Source of the DNA: Roseivirga pacifica
GTDB taxonomy: Bacteria > Bacteroidota > Bacteroidia > Cytophagales > Cyclobacteriaceae
Direction of reading: 5' to 3'
DNA: 64,000 nucleotides
Assembly (NCBI RefSeq): GCF_900111145.1
Contig: NZ_FOIR01000001.1
Location: 627,501 to 691,500 of the forward strand
The notes below the pieces were generated by a model that saw only the letters and a list, made by a program, of their open reading frames with translations, did no database searches and was not told the origin of the DNA. Below, piece after piece: positions 51,319-59,803 of this stretch (positions within the stretch are counted from its first letter, which is position 1; each line of letters opens with the position of its first letter). Made by a program: the position numbers and the translations under genes.

Positions 51319-51347
51319 TTGACAATATTTGAATAATCGTGTATATT
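51319..51347 (+). promoter_or_regulatory. Sigma70-like promoter of ParDE module 1
   Basis: TTGACA (51319-51324), a 17-base spacer and TATATT (51342-51347), which matches the consensus proteobacterial promoter. A gtatatttgtatac dyad overlaps the -10 region and could be the ParD operator. Such perfect sigma70 promoters are unusual for Bacteroidota. Confidence 0.65.
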
Positions 51348-51370
51348 TGTATACGAATGAAAGGTTTCAA

Positions 51371-51631
51371 ATGAACAAGTCAAAATCACTAAATATCCCT
51401 TTAACCGATGAAATGAAGCAATTTATTGCCTCGCAATCAGGAGAAGGGACACTTTACTCGACCCCAAGTGAGTATGTGAGGGATCTCATTCGACATGACA
51501 GAGAGCGCCAAGAGGCTTCCAAGCTAAGAGCATCAATTATTGAAGGATATCAAGATGCTATTCATGGTCGTACCACAAAGTTCTCCGGTGATTTGCGTAA
51601 GGACTTGAAAGCTTTCAAAGGCTCTAAATAG
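51371..51631 (+). CDS. parD: ParD-family antitoxin
   Basis: 86 aa from ATG 51371 (the ORF opens earlier at 51329, but AAAGG before this ATG and the family N-terminus favour it). The ParD/CopG-like ribbon-helix-helix reads LNIPLTDEMKQFIASQ, then STPSEYVRDLIRHDRERQEA. The C-terminal part (KLRASIIEGYQDAIHG, ending KAFKGSK) binds the toxin in relatives. It is followed after two bases by the ParE-like gene, and controlled by the promoter just upstream. Confidence 0.85.
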   Translation: MNKSKSLNIPLTDEMKQFIASQSGEGTLYSTPSEYVRDLIRHDRERQEASKLRASIIEGYQDAIHGRTTKFSGDLRKDLKAFKGSK

Positions 51632-51633
51632 AA

Positions 51634-51993
51634 ATGCCGCAGATTCACTTAACAGACCGGGCATTTCTGGATATCGAAGACATCTATGAATACTCTGTTG
51701 AGAAATGGGGCGTGAAAACGGCTGAGCGCTATTTGGATCAGATACAGGATTCATTGCTCCTGCTTCAAGAAAACCCCAAGCTACTTCTCGCAAAGCCAGA
51801 AATATCCAACCGCTTCAAGCTTTATCAATCGGGCTCACATTGGTTGATTTGCGATATGATTGGAAGCGACATCTTTATTTTAACGATCAAGCATCTTTCA
51901 ATGAACCTGCTAGATAGACTAGGGCATTTGGAGCCAATGTTAGAGGAAGAGGCCGCTTTCCTTTATCAAAAACTATCCAGTAAGAGAGATTAA
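51634..51993 (+). CDS. parE: ParE/RelE-superfamily toxin
   Basis: 119 aa. ParE-like: IHLTDRAFLDIEDIYEYSVEKW, TAERYLDQIQDSLLLLQENP, NRFKLYQSGSHWLICDM and VLHLS-like ending (ILTIKHLSMNLLDRLG). The RelE/ParE fold is recognised by pattern. Members of the ParE branch inhibit DNA gyrase, RelE-like members cleave mRNA; the sequence cannot tell which. Paired with the upstream ParD-like antitoxin. Confidence 0.85.
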   Translation: MPQIHLTDRAFLDIEDIYEYSVEKWGVKTAERYLDQIQDSLLLLQENPKLLLAKPEISNRFKLYQSGSHWLICDMIGSDIFILTIKHLSMNLLDRLGHLEPMLEEEAAFLYQKLSSKRD

Positions 51994-51998
51994 AGCGC

Positions 51999-52238
51999 TT
52001 ACAGCCCCTTGAAGAATTCTTCAAGCGACAATTCGTGAACATCCAGAACTTTAAGCAAGGTCTTTATAGTGAAGTTTGCTTCTCCCGCTTCGAGACGCCA
52101 ATATTGTCTCGGCTGAATATTGGCATGTTGAATTGCGAACACAGCATAACCACACTTGTACTTCCCGTTCACCCTTAATTCCCTCAACCGATTTCCAATC
52201 GCCTTAAGCTGGTCATCCATAGCCTTTTCGTCCTGCAT
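51999..52238 (-). CDS. XRE-like HTH regulator
   Basis: 79 aa taken from ATG 52238 (MQDEKAMDDQLKAIGNRLRE); the frame opens earlier at 52292. A helix-turn-helix of the XRE/cI type fits NIQPRQYWRLEAGEANFTIKTLLKVL near residues 41-66. A gene for a small Zn-ribbon protein starts 110 bases away on the other strand. It faces ParE end-to-end with a 5-base gap. Confidence 0.6.
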   Translation of the reverse strand: MQDEKAMDDQLKAIGNRLRELRVNGKYKCGYAVFAIQHANIQPRQYWRLEAGEANFTIKTLLKVLDVHELSLEEFFKGL

Positions 52239-52348
52239 TTTTCCGATCAAGGAGAAGAAAAGAGTCATAAAAGTCAGCGACATATGTGTCACTAGTGATA
52301 AAAATTACCTACCTTGTGTCTTATAAGTCACTACTTAAACACAACATC

Positions 52349-52459
52349 ATGAAAAAAGTGAAATGTACAATGTGTAAGGGAACAGGTAGCATTCATAGTC
52401 CTTCAAAAGGAATGGTGACCTGTCCAGACTGTCAGGGCAAGGGATATAACTATCTCTAA
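52349..52459 (+). CDS. 36-aa DnaJ-type zinc-ribbon microprotein (CxxCxGxG pair)
   Basis: A gene shorter than usual detection limits, ATG 52349 to TAA 52457-52459. The product is MKKVKCTMCKGTG... with a second CPDCQGKG repeat, i.e. two CxxCxGxG half-sites that can bind one zinc, as in the DnaJ zinc-finger domain but isolated. It lies divergent from the XRE-like gene. Function unknown; likely a small zinc-ribbon binding RNA, DNA or protein. Confidence 0.6.
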   Translation: MKKVKCTMCKGTGSIHSPSKGMVTCPDCQGKGYNYL

Positions 52460-52632
52460 AGCGTGTGATGTGCAAAGCCTGGAAAATGGTCGGGGGAGTC
52501 ACAAAATGCGGCTCCCCTATCTTCCAAAACTGCACACACAAGAATGATTAAGATTTTAAGAGGTTTTAATGATTTCGTTGCGCAAACGAGTCAATAAATG
52601 ATACAAATAATATAGTAAAAAGGATAAGGATT

Positions 52633-53202
52633 ATGAATCCCGCAAAAAAGATAGCAACAGGCGTAGCCGCATTAGGGCTGATATTCACCCTGAATACTCA
52701 GGCACAGAGCAATGATAACGGTAATGCCGTTGCGTTTAACAACGCCGCCAAAACCGAAATTCGCTCTTACACTCCTGTTATTAAAACGGGTGGTGCCGGT
52801 GAAGCCCAAACATTATCGATTAAAAACTCAGCCTTGGTCATTCATATTTCGGGCGGTCAAAAGGATGATCGTTACACGGCTGAACAATACGCACGTATGT
52901 TACAAGTTATGTTTAGAGACCCTAAGCGTACGGAATTCCCCACTGATATCTCGGTCGTTTATGACGAAGATGGTGGTGACCGTCATACATTCGGTTCCGT
53001 TTATACCAATGGCTATACCTACGACAAGAATGGTGGAGCGTATCAGGATGGTGATGGTGTGCTTCACCCGACACAAATGGTCAAGTTGATTCCTGTCATC
53101 ACCAAGATTCACGCAGAGAAAAACGGCCTAATCACACTAAATACAACAAAGCCCGATGAATCCAATCAGGTTGTTGCTTCTAATAATTTAGAGAATAACT
53201 AG
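52633..53202 (+). CDS. Secreted hypothetical protein
   Basis: 189 aa from ATG 52633, with AAGGATAAGGA shortly before it. A signal peptide (VAALGLIFTLNTQAQ) is followed by a mature part with a repeated acidic/Gly character, the segment ALVIHISGGQKDDRYTAEQY and YDEDGGDRHTFGSVYTNGYT. No family recognised. It is convergent with the coiled-coil gene at 53199, overlapping by 4 bases. Signals at the start look proteobacterial. Confidence 0.55.
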   Translation: MNPAKKIATGVAALGLIFTLNTQAQSNDNGNAVAFNNAAKTEIRSYTPVIKTGGAGEAQTLSIKNSALVIHISGGQKDDRYTAEQYARMLQVMFRDPKRTEFPTDISVVYDEDGGDRHTFGSVYTNGYTYDKNGGAYQDGDGVLHPTQMVKLIPVITKIHAEKNGLITLNTTKPDESNQVVASNNLENN

Positions 53203-54161
53203 AAATTCATACCCTTATTGAAAGACTGGCCACCGTATGTGGCATCTTGTACCTGTTGTTCCAATTCCTCAGTCACCGTATTATCAGGCACTTTGCCCTC
53301 TAAGCCACCGGCCTGATTGAATGATTGGGTAATGCTGCCCGCAGAAGGGCTAAATTGATTGTCTTCATCTAATGTGTCGGCAAAAGAAGAAGAGACGGAA
53401 GAAAATTCATCAAAAGCAGCAAAATCATCAAATCCATCTGGCTCTGTGGCCATTGAGTATTCATCAGCCTTCTTCGTATCAACAACTCCGCTAAACAGTG
53501 ATGAGTTTCCATCATTCTCCACCCGAACCTCTGTCATTGCCCGTTCTCGATCAAGATGGCCTGCTTGTGCATCGATTTCTACAATCCGGGCTTGGCTCTC
53601 CGCCTTATAGAGTTCTTTCATACGCTCCTGGGCTTCTTGAGGGAGTGCATGAAATTCATCGCTGTTCAATTTCTGCTGCAGCGCCTGTTCCTCTTTGATG
53701 TATTGTTCCTTGAGTTGACCGAATGTCAGTACATCACTTTCTAAATGCCCCCTTAACGCTTCGGTCTTTTGCCAATCGTTCATGCCGTCAATCTTACCCT
53801 GAGAATAGTCGTGCTCACTCATTAACTGGAAAGTGATGGCATCCATGTTTCCGCTCTCAAGGGCTGCCCTATCTTTGTTGATACGGTTTCCGACCCGGTT
53901 CATTTCATCGCGCAGATCCTTTAAGTTATCCAGCATGTCCCCGATATCATTCTCGAAATCGGTGATAAGCTGAAGCATGTCCCAGCTCATTTTCTGCTTC
54001 TTCTCTTTTGAACCCAGTGTGTCATTCGCATTACCGTCAGCTGCGGAAGACACCTCACGAATACCGGCATTCTCGGCCTGACCATTCAAGGTCAAGTCGA
54101 ATTGTTGCCTGCTTAGTTTATCAGCCTCTTGCTGGGCCTTATTGATATCGTTGCTAGACAT
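53199..54161 (-). CDS. Coiled-coil hypothetical protein
   Basis: 320 aa from ATG 54161, where AAGGGG lies 6 bases ahead; the frame to 54203 is rejected. Long helical segments (ENDIGDMLDNLKDLRDEMNR, LKEQYIKEEQALQQKLNSDE) form coiled coils, with an acidic C-terminal part (DGFDDFAAFDEFSS). No enzyme motif and no signal peptide were seen. It may be a structural or scaffold protein of the donor element. Confidence 0.5.
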   Translation of the reverse strand: MSSNDINKAQQEADKLSRQQFDLTLNGQAENAGIREVSSAADGNANDTLGSKEKKQKMSWDMLQLITDFENDIGDMLDNLKDLRDEMNRVGNRINKDRAALESGNMDAITFQLMSEHDYSQGKIDGMNDWQKTEALRGHLESDVLTFGQLKEQYIKEEQALQQKLNSDEFHALPQEAQERMKELYKAESQARIVEIDAQAGHLDRERAMTEVRVENDGNSSLFSGVVDTKKADEYSMATEPDGFDDFAAFDEFSSVSSSFADTLDEDNQFSPSAGSITQSFNQAGGLEGKVPDNTVTEELEQQVQDATYGGQSFNKGMNF

Positions 54162-54366
54162 TGTTTTCCCCTTACAATTGCCCCAATTGTTCTTTTCAGA
54201 CACAACAATGGTAACAAAGTGAGGTAAATACGGATTTAATATTATCTAAAATTTTATCTATTTATTTTTGATTTTCAATGGTTTACAAAAGGTTATTAAA
54301 CCACCGTATTTGTCTAAAATTTTATCTAATGCTTAAGGGTGTTCCAGGGGTGTTGGCGTGGGCTAA
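54162..54366. other. Intergenic region between leftward unknown genes
   Basis: 205 bases holding an AT-rich stretch with the repeated words ttttatcta and aaatt, at about 54240-54330 (attttatctat appears twice). No gene. Possibly the promoter of the coiled-coil gene. Confidence 0.4.
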
Positions 54367-55236
54367 TTATTCATTCCTGAGCTCATTTGGAGCATCGGAC
54401 AATAAATACTGTTTTCTGGCCCATTTGCGGATATCCTCTGTGCGGAGTAGCACTGATTTTATCAATGGGTTTTGGTATTTGGCACCAGCAAACCACGCAA
54501 AGTCATTGTCGGTAAATCCCAACAATTGGGCAATTCGTTTGTGGCTGTTAAGGCCATGCAAAGGTGGATAATTCTCTTCCCCGACACCGTAATAGCGCGC
54601 ATATAGCTCTTTTCCCTCGGCAACCTTATTGCTCTGCGCATAAACCTGCACCAGTTCCTCTATCTGAAAATCACTTGCGTTTAAATCACCGCGCTCCACG
54701 GATTGTTCCAGTTCATCGCTTATCGGCATGCCTTCATCGACCCGGATCGGTTCTAATGCAGGAATGGAGCCTTTTAGCACAGCAATCATATTTGGGGTGG
54801 TTTTCGTCTCATAGAGTGCCATTTGGAACGCTGATATTTTCGCATGTAATATTTGCGCCCAGTCCTCGGCCTTTTTACCATCTTTTGGAAGGTTATAGAA
54901 ATCAATAACCAAACTCACATCATTCGCATCTGGCTGAACCCTTGTTTTAAAGAAAGACTTTAGAATCCCTGAAACCTGCGCTGCGCTATCCTTCACTTTG
55001 GGGGTGTGATAGATGCGATAAGTCTTTTCGAATGACTTCTCTCCAACCTTAACAATAGCCCCTGAATCAATGTGCGCCTGCATTTTGGCATCAATATCAT
55101 TGGGCGACATAATTGCCACCGGCTTTACTCCGGCACAAAGCAATTCGGCCTCATATGGCGTATGGGGATTGCCCAAGCCGTGCTTGGAAATCGCTTTGAA
55201 AATTGGTTTTAGATACTTTCGAGCAGCTTGTTTCAT
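54367..55236 (-). CDS. Hypothetical protein
   Basis: 289 aa from ATG 55236. It begins with a basic helix (KQAARKYLKPIFKAISKHGL), has a central region VSLVIDFYNLPKDGKK and TPNMIAVLKGSIPALE, and ends with two Trp-rich patterns (DNDFAWFAGAKYQNPLIK, RKWARKQYLLSD). No family recognised. It lies divergent from the second ParD module, 108 bases from its start. Confidence 0.45.
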   Translation of the reverse strand: MKQAARKYLKPIFKAISKHGLGNPHTPYEAELLCAGVKPVAIMSPNDIDAKMQAHIDSGAIVKVGEKSFEKTYRIYHTPKVKDSAAQVSGILKSFFKTRVQPDANDVSLVIDFYNLPKDGKKAEDWAQILHAKISAFQMALYETKTTPNMIAVLKGSIPALEPIRVDEGMPISDELEQSVERGDLNASDFQIEELVQVYAQSNKVAEGKELYARYYGVGEENYPPLHGLNSHKRIAQLLGFTDNDFAWFAGAKYQNPLIKSVLLRTEDIRKWARKQYLLSDAPNELRNE

Positions 55237-55301
55237 CGAAGTATATTACCATAATAAAGGGGCGGACGTCCAGTTTTAGATTATATCCATATTTGCTAAT
55301 T

Positions 55302-55331
55302 TTGGACATATTTGATATATTGAAGTATAGA
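55302..55331 (+). promoter_or_regulatory. Sigma70-like promoter of ParDE module 2
   Basis: TTGGAC (55302-55307), an 18-base spacer and TATAGA (55326-55331), followed by AAAGGAG before the parD ATG. It is a close match to proteobacterial consensus elements. Confidence 0.55.
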
Positions 55332-55344
55332 CAAAGGAGTCATT

Positions 55345-55578
55345 ATGAATGTTAGCCTTACAGACAAACAACAGGAATATATAGCCGCACAGATCGGATC
55401 AGGCGATTATCAGAATGCCAGCGAATTGGTGCGTGATGCCCTTCGCTTGCATCAGCTCTACCGTGACAAAGTAATCAGAGATTTGCGACTGGAAATAGAA
55501 AAAGGCTGGAACAGCCCTGACAGCAAAAGGAGCGTTCAGGATATAATTCAGGCAAAAAAATCAGAGGGGCAGCATTGA
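55345..55578 (+). CDS. parD: ParD-family antitoxin (module 2)
   Basis: 77 aa from ATG 55345, with a strong AAAGGAG Shine-Dalgarno. The ribbon-helix-helix motif reads VSLTDKQQEYIAAQIGSGDY then QNASELVRDALRLHQLYRDK, typical of ParD. Stop TGA at 55576-55578 overlaps the toxin's ATG (TGATG). It represses its own promoter and neutralises the ParE-like toxin encoded next. Confidence 0.88.
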   Translation: MNVSLTDKQQEYIAAQIGSGDYQNASELVRDALRLHQLYRDKVIRDLRLEIEKGWNSPDSKRSVQDIIQAKKSEGQH

Positions 55579-55889
55579 TGGGGCAATTAAGGCACTATGT
55601 GCTTTCTCAATCGGCTGACCACGACCTTGAAGACATATTCGACTACACAGTACAAGAATTTGGAATGGATCAAGCTGTAGCTTACCTAAGCGGTCTTGAT
55701 GAGCTTTTTTACATGCTTTTGGACAATCCCGAGTTAGGCCGGTTGCGACCTGAGCTTAAGGCAGGTTTAAGAAGCATAGCCAAGGAAGCGCATGTCGTTT
55801 TCTACTCTGTTAACGATGATTATATACGCGTTATCCGTGTTCTGCACGGAAGCCGTGATATGATCAACTTCCTGGGGGAAAATGAGTGA
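55578..55889 (+). CDS. parE: ParE-family toxin (module 2)
   Basis: 103 aa from ATG 55578. ParE signature: YVLSQSADHDLEDIFDYTVQ, MDQAVAYLSGLDELFYMLLD and NPELGRLRPELKAGLRSI, ending VIRVLHGSRDMINFL. This is closer to classical ParE than module 1 (the LRS ... LHGSRD end is typical). Likely inhibits DNA gyrase. Its last bases overlap the start of the next small gene. Confidence 0.88.
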   Translation: MGQLRHYVLSQSADHDLEDIFDYTVQEFGMDQAVAYLSGLDELFYMLLDNPELGRLRPELKAGLRSIAKEAHVVFYSVNDDYIRVIRVLHGSRDMINFLGENE

Positions 55890-56119
55890 AAATAAGAAAT
55901 GGCTATATGCCCATTACAAAAGAAATCCAAGACCTTATTAAATCAGAAATTGAGCGTACGGGAATAGGGCCGCAACGGATTTTGAAGGGAAATAAAGAAG
56001 CACGTGAACTGGGACTTACCTCTGGAACGATATATAGAATCATAGGGAAGAATGGCTCGGACTTAACGGCAAAAAAAGCTCATATTGAATTGGTTTTGAA
56101 ACTGTGGAGTTCCATCTGA
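55886..56119 (+). CDS. Small hypothetical protein coupled to ParE
   Basis: 77 aa from GTG 55886, overlapping the ParE stop by 4 bases; an ATG at 55907 is the alternative. The middle part LKGNKEARELGLTSGTIYRI then IGKNGSDLTAKKAHIELVL looks like an HTH. So it may be a third, regulator-type component of the module, which is not usual for ParDE. No firm family. Confidence 0.5.
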   Translation: MKIRNGYMPITKEIQDLIKSEIERTGIGPQRILKGNKEARELGLTSGTIYRIIGKNGSDLTAKKAHIELVLKLWSSI

Positions 56120-56529
56120 TAGGGCTTTGAATGATAAACATTGACGTTTTAAAAAAGCATAATTCCACCTATGAATTAGACAATTCCGTTAGTTTAAATA
56201 AGAGGGATTGCTTTTATGAGCTTAAGCCTGAAATGACTAGGTATTAATGTTGATATAACTTAAATTAAAGTAGCTACATACTCAGCTTCTATAGATAGTA
56301 ACACTTCGCTCAGAGGGACTCCTGTTTGATACAGAAAAGGAGGGTGGGGAGAACTTCGCGCCTTCGATAATTGTCATAGTAGGCTAGATCAAGTGTATAT
56401 CAAATTATTAGGTGCTTGGCTAATTAAATGGGCTAATTCAAAAACTCAACTCGCTAGGGTGAAATTTAACATGAGCATCTAACATTGATTAACTCCTGTA
56501 GGTTACTCTCCCATCAGAACTGAACCAAA
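56120..56529. other. Intergenic region at the right edge of the proteobacterial-type block
   Basis: 410 bases without a gene; no tRNA fragment, direct repeat or hairpin terminator was recognised. It may be the end of the inserted block, after which Shine-Dalgarno-type starts are no longer seen. Confidence 0.4.
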
Positions 56530-57009
56530 ATGAATAGTAATTTTTCGTTCGACTCACTTTCGCCAGAACACCTGAAGCACCTAACATATGCGCTAGTATC
56601 CAAGTGGTTAGCAACCAGTCAAAAAGATGCCCTCAGCATATTTTCAAATTTTGAGGCTTTTTTGAGATATGAGCAAATTCAACTACCAAAATGGATCAAC
56701 TCCTTAGATTCAGAGGAGGTGAACATTTGTCTAAAAGTTTCTTTAAAAGAAATAAACGAAAGCGATGGCTATCACCCCAAAAAATGGCTCGAAGAGCTCT
56801 GCACAAAATTAGAAGGGCAAACAAAACAGTCTCTACCGCCAGCCTTACTCACCAAAGGCTTTGTTCTAATGCTTGTAATCTTAGCTGTTAGGAGCAAGGC
56901 TGTCCAAAAGGACAAAGCTGATTTTTACCAGGGTATCCCAAGTGATCTTTCAACAATTATTTATAAATCATCTAACCTCCTTAGAAGAGACTTATATACC
57001 CCAGTTTGA
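56530..57009 (+). CDS. Hypothetical protein
   Basis: 159 aa from ATG 56530. A helical N-terminus (SPEHLKHLTYALVSKWLATS) with Trp and Leu, a Lys/Glu-rich middle, and one hydrophobic stretch near residues 110-120 (GFVLMLVILAV). No family recognised. It lies alone with ~400 bases of non-coding sequence at each side; a weakly supported gene. Confidence 0.4.
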   Translation: MNSNFSFDSLSPEHLKHLTYALVSKWLATSQKDALSIFSNFEAFLRYEQIQLPKWINSLDSEEVNICLKVSLKEINESDGYHPKKWLEELCTKLEGQTKQSLPPALLTKGFVLMLVILAVRSKAVQKDKADFYQGIPSDLSTIIYKSSNLLRRDLYTPV

Positions 57010-57436
57010 TGCTATCCATGTCCTGCAGTCACAAACAAAGTGTGGCAAAAGAGTAGCCCACTTATTAAAAAATGGCATGGATAAACAACTTATTTGAAAT
57101 AAAGGATATCGAAAAATTCAGTTGATCAATTTATCATTTCCACTACACGCGTAAGGCATCCAACTTTTTAACTTAACTAACCCTAGACTGACAAAGATTC
57201 CTGACATTACCTTCACACCTCCCCATTTTCTTTCCTTAGGCCGCCAATTGCTAAGTACAAGGAATAAACCAAGAGGAAACGCAATAAACATGCATAGCCT
57301 TTTTGAGCCCTGATTTTATGAAGGAGTCTTGCTGTTAACTGACGGAGACTGCTTAATAATATGAGTAAGAAAGGTTCGAACATTTTTTTGCAGGACAACC
57401 AAATATTTCCTAACAAAGGGATTGATTATCTATGGT
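57010..57436. other. Intergenic region
   Basis: 427 bases, AT-rich, in which I see no gene, RNA or terminator. A leftward open frame at 57213-57416 lacks any family-like pattern and was not called. Confidence 0.4.
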
Positions 57437-59803
57437 CTATAGATCCCTTAAATACTTAATCGGATTGTTACCTGCTTGTCTGACCAACAAGGCTCCTACA
57501 ATAACCAAAAACAAGACTGACACAATAATTACAGGAGCCACATAGACCCAAACATCAATTTCCGGTCGATAAGGGAAGTTATGCAACCAAAACTCTATGG
57601 CCACAAAGCCTAATGAACAAACCAACATGGCTCCAAAGAGCAAATATTTCCAAACAACTCCAGCGGTACTTCTTAAAACAAGAAGTGGGCTGGCTCCAAG
57701 GACCTTGCGTATACTGAATTCCCGTGCCTTGCTTTTTCTTAAAAGTGTTGCATGACCAATCAGTCCGATAACAGCAATAAACACGGCAACGCAGACCAAA
57801 ATATTAATAGAATGTAAAACGCCCTTTTCATAGCTATAGAGCTTTAAATTGTCATCTTCCAGAAGACTGTATTCCATCGGATATTTTTCATACCTCTTTG
57901 ACCAAACCTCGGCCAGGTTGTCGATTTTCTCCCTATTAAATCCGGTAGTCGAGCGTACCGACACATAACGGAGCGTAGGTAGAAAATTGTAGATGATGAC
58001 CGGTTCAACCAAATTGTGCAAAGAATTAACCTGAAAATCTTCTACAATCCCCACAATTTCACCTGTTATTTTGCCACTCACCTGTTTGCCTATTGGTTCA
58101 TCAAGCTCCAGAAAGTCGACTGCTGATTGGTTCAAAAGTATTCCCACATGTCCATCGCTTGATGAAAGGGAGTTTAAGCGTCCCCTGATCAGCTTAATAT
58201 CATAGAGCTTACAAAAAGATTCATCTGCTATTACAGTTGTGAGGGCCACATCAGCCTTATTCGCACCAGAAATGGTGTAGGTATAGGTCAATGCATTACT
58301 GCTTCCCGGTGTGGAGGATGAGAATGAGGCACCGTCTATTCCTGAAACGGACTCAATCTCACTCAATATTGTCTTGTAGTCTGCATTATGAGTACGGTCT
58401 TTAATTGGTATCACCAAAATGGAAGCCCCGTTAAAGCCAAGAGAGGTCTCCTGTAGAAAGTTTAGCTGTTGGGTAACCGCCAGCATGGCCATAATGAGCA
58501 GAGAGGATATGCCCAATTGTGTGAAAATTAGCCAATGGGCACTTTTCGCCTTTGGTTTCAGTCCTTTATCAACCGCAAGGTTATTGTTTCGCAATAGCCT
58601 GAACGCTGGTGGAATACCCGAAAGCACCCCGGTACCCAGTGCTATTAAAATGGCAAGCAGCCAGAACCACGGCTCATAGAATTGAGTTAGGTTTTTACCC
58701 GTTAACTGGCCTATTTCTTCGATGGAAAGGCTAACTGTGGTCATCCCAATAACCAAAGCCAACATGCTCACCAAAACAGATTCGGCAACAAGGCTGATCA
58801 ATAGTGCTGTCTTTTTAGACCCTAGAATCTGTCTAATTGCTATCTCCTTGATACGCGACATATATATGGCGTATGACAGGTTGATATAATTGAAAGAGGC
58901 GACAACCAAAATCAAAAGAGCGGCTGAAATAAAAACCAAATAATAGGTACTGTTGCTATTTGGTCTCAACTCACTTTGGCGGTTAGAGCCTAAATGGATG
59001 GATTCAATAGGTTGAAGTTTAAGTGTTATTTTCTCTGAGACCCATTCAGGTGCTTGTGAGCTTAAAAAGCCCGTCATTTTTGCTTCAACATCCATTTTTA
59101 TGGAGCCATCAGCAATCTTGAGGTAGGTGTAATGATCGAATTGCCCCCAATGGTTTAGTCGTGAATCTGCAAAAATATCATCCAATAAATTGAACGAAAC
59201 AAGCACATTGAATTGGATGTGAGATTGAGAAGGAGGGTTTTTCGCTATGCCAGTCACTTTAAGATCAAACCGATCATCGAAACGCACGATCTTTCCGATA
59301 GGATTTTCGTCACCAAAATACCTGCGGGAGATCTCTTGTGTTAAAACAATTCCGTTCTTTTCTGCCAATACATCATCAACATTACCCGCTATCAATTGAA
59401 ATCCAAAGAGGTTAAAAAATTCTGGTTCAACCATCAGTAAATCTGGTTCATAGAAAGGAACCTTACCGATTGTAATCAGATCAGTACCGGGGTTCTTCCT
59501 TATTCTCACCCTTTCAGTAATTTCAGGAATTGCGCCATCTGCAACTCGGCCAACGGGAAAACTGGACCTCGCCCAGTTTCTTTGAACCCCATCGCCATCC
59601 CAGTCTACAACCAATCGGTATATTCTGTCGTGTGATGGATGGAACTTATCATAGGAAACTTCATCTATACTATATAGGGAGGCCACTAAAAAACTGGCAA
59701 GCCCCACGCTTAACCCTAAAATATGGATTGCGCTATACCCGAGTCTCTTACCAAAAATTTGCCTAATGGATGTGCGGATAAAATATCTTGCATTTGAAAG
59801 CAT
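57437..59803 (-). CDS. FtsX-family ABC transporter permease (MacB-like)
   Basis: 788 aa. The Bacteroidota MacB-like two-half permease is visible: an N-terminal helix (IHILGLSVGLASFLVASLYS, residues ~25-45), a large periplasmic MacB_PCD domain (~60-280), three helices with the FtsX core (~285-430, SRIKEIAIRQILGSKKTALL), a second periplasmic domain (~450-650) and three more helices ending LVIVGALLVRQAGNNP. Such proteins export or move peptides, antimicrobial agents or lipoproteins with an ATPase encoded elsewhere, or with no known partner. No ATPase gene is adjacent. Confidence 0.88.
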   Translation of the reverse strand: MLSNARYFIRTSIRQIFGKRLGYSAIHILGLSVGLASFLVASLYSIDEVSYDKFHPSHDRIYRLVVDWDGDGVQRNWARSSFPVGRVADGAIPEITERVRIRKNPGTDLITIGKVPFYEPDLLMVEPEFFNLFGFQLIAGNVDDVLAEKNGIVLTQEISRRYFGDENPIGKIVRFDDRFDLKVTGIAKNPPSQSHIQFNVLVSFNLLDDIFADSRLNHWGQFDHYTYLKIADGSIKMDVEAKMTGFLSSQAPEWVSEKITLKLQPIESIHLGSNRQSELRPNSNSTYYLVFISAALLILVVASFNYINLSYAIYMSRIKEIAIRQILGSKKTALLISLVAESVLVSMLALVIGMTTVSLSIEEIGQLTGKNLTQFYEPWFWLLAILIALGTGVLSGIPPAFRLLRNNNLAVDKGLKPKAKSAHWLIFTQLGISSLLIMAMLAVTQQLNFLQETSLGFNGASILVIPIKDRTHNADYKTILSEIESVSGIDGASFSSSTPGSSNALTYTYTISGANKADVALTTVIADESFCKLYDIKLIRGRLNSLSSSDGHVGILLNQSAVDFLELDEPIGKQVSGKITGEIVGIVEDFQVNSLHNLVEPVIIYNFLPTLRYVSVRSTTGFNREKIDNLAEVWSKRYEKYPMEYSLLEDDNLKLYSYEKGVLHSINILVCVAVFIAVIGLIGHATLLRKSKAREFSIRKVLGASPLLVLRSTAGVVWKYLLFGAMLVCSLGFVAIEFWLHNFPYRPEIDVWVYVAPVIIVSVLFLVIVGALLVRQAGNNPIKYLRDL

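Noticed and set aside
49113-56529. Right attachment site of island 1
   Set aside because: No second copy of the tRNA-Leu 3' end was found in this window. The right end must lie beyond it or have been lost.
56530-57009. Possible defence-related role of the 159-aa protein
   Set aside because: No motif, no operon partner and no regulatory signal support a function. Kept only as a weak gene.
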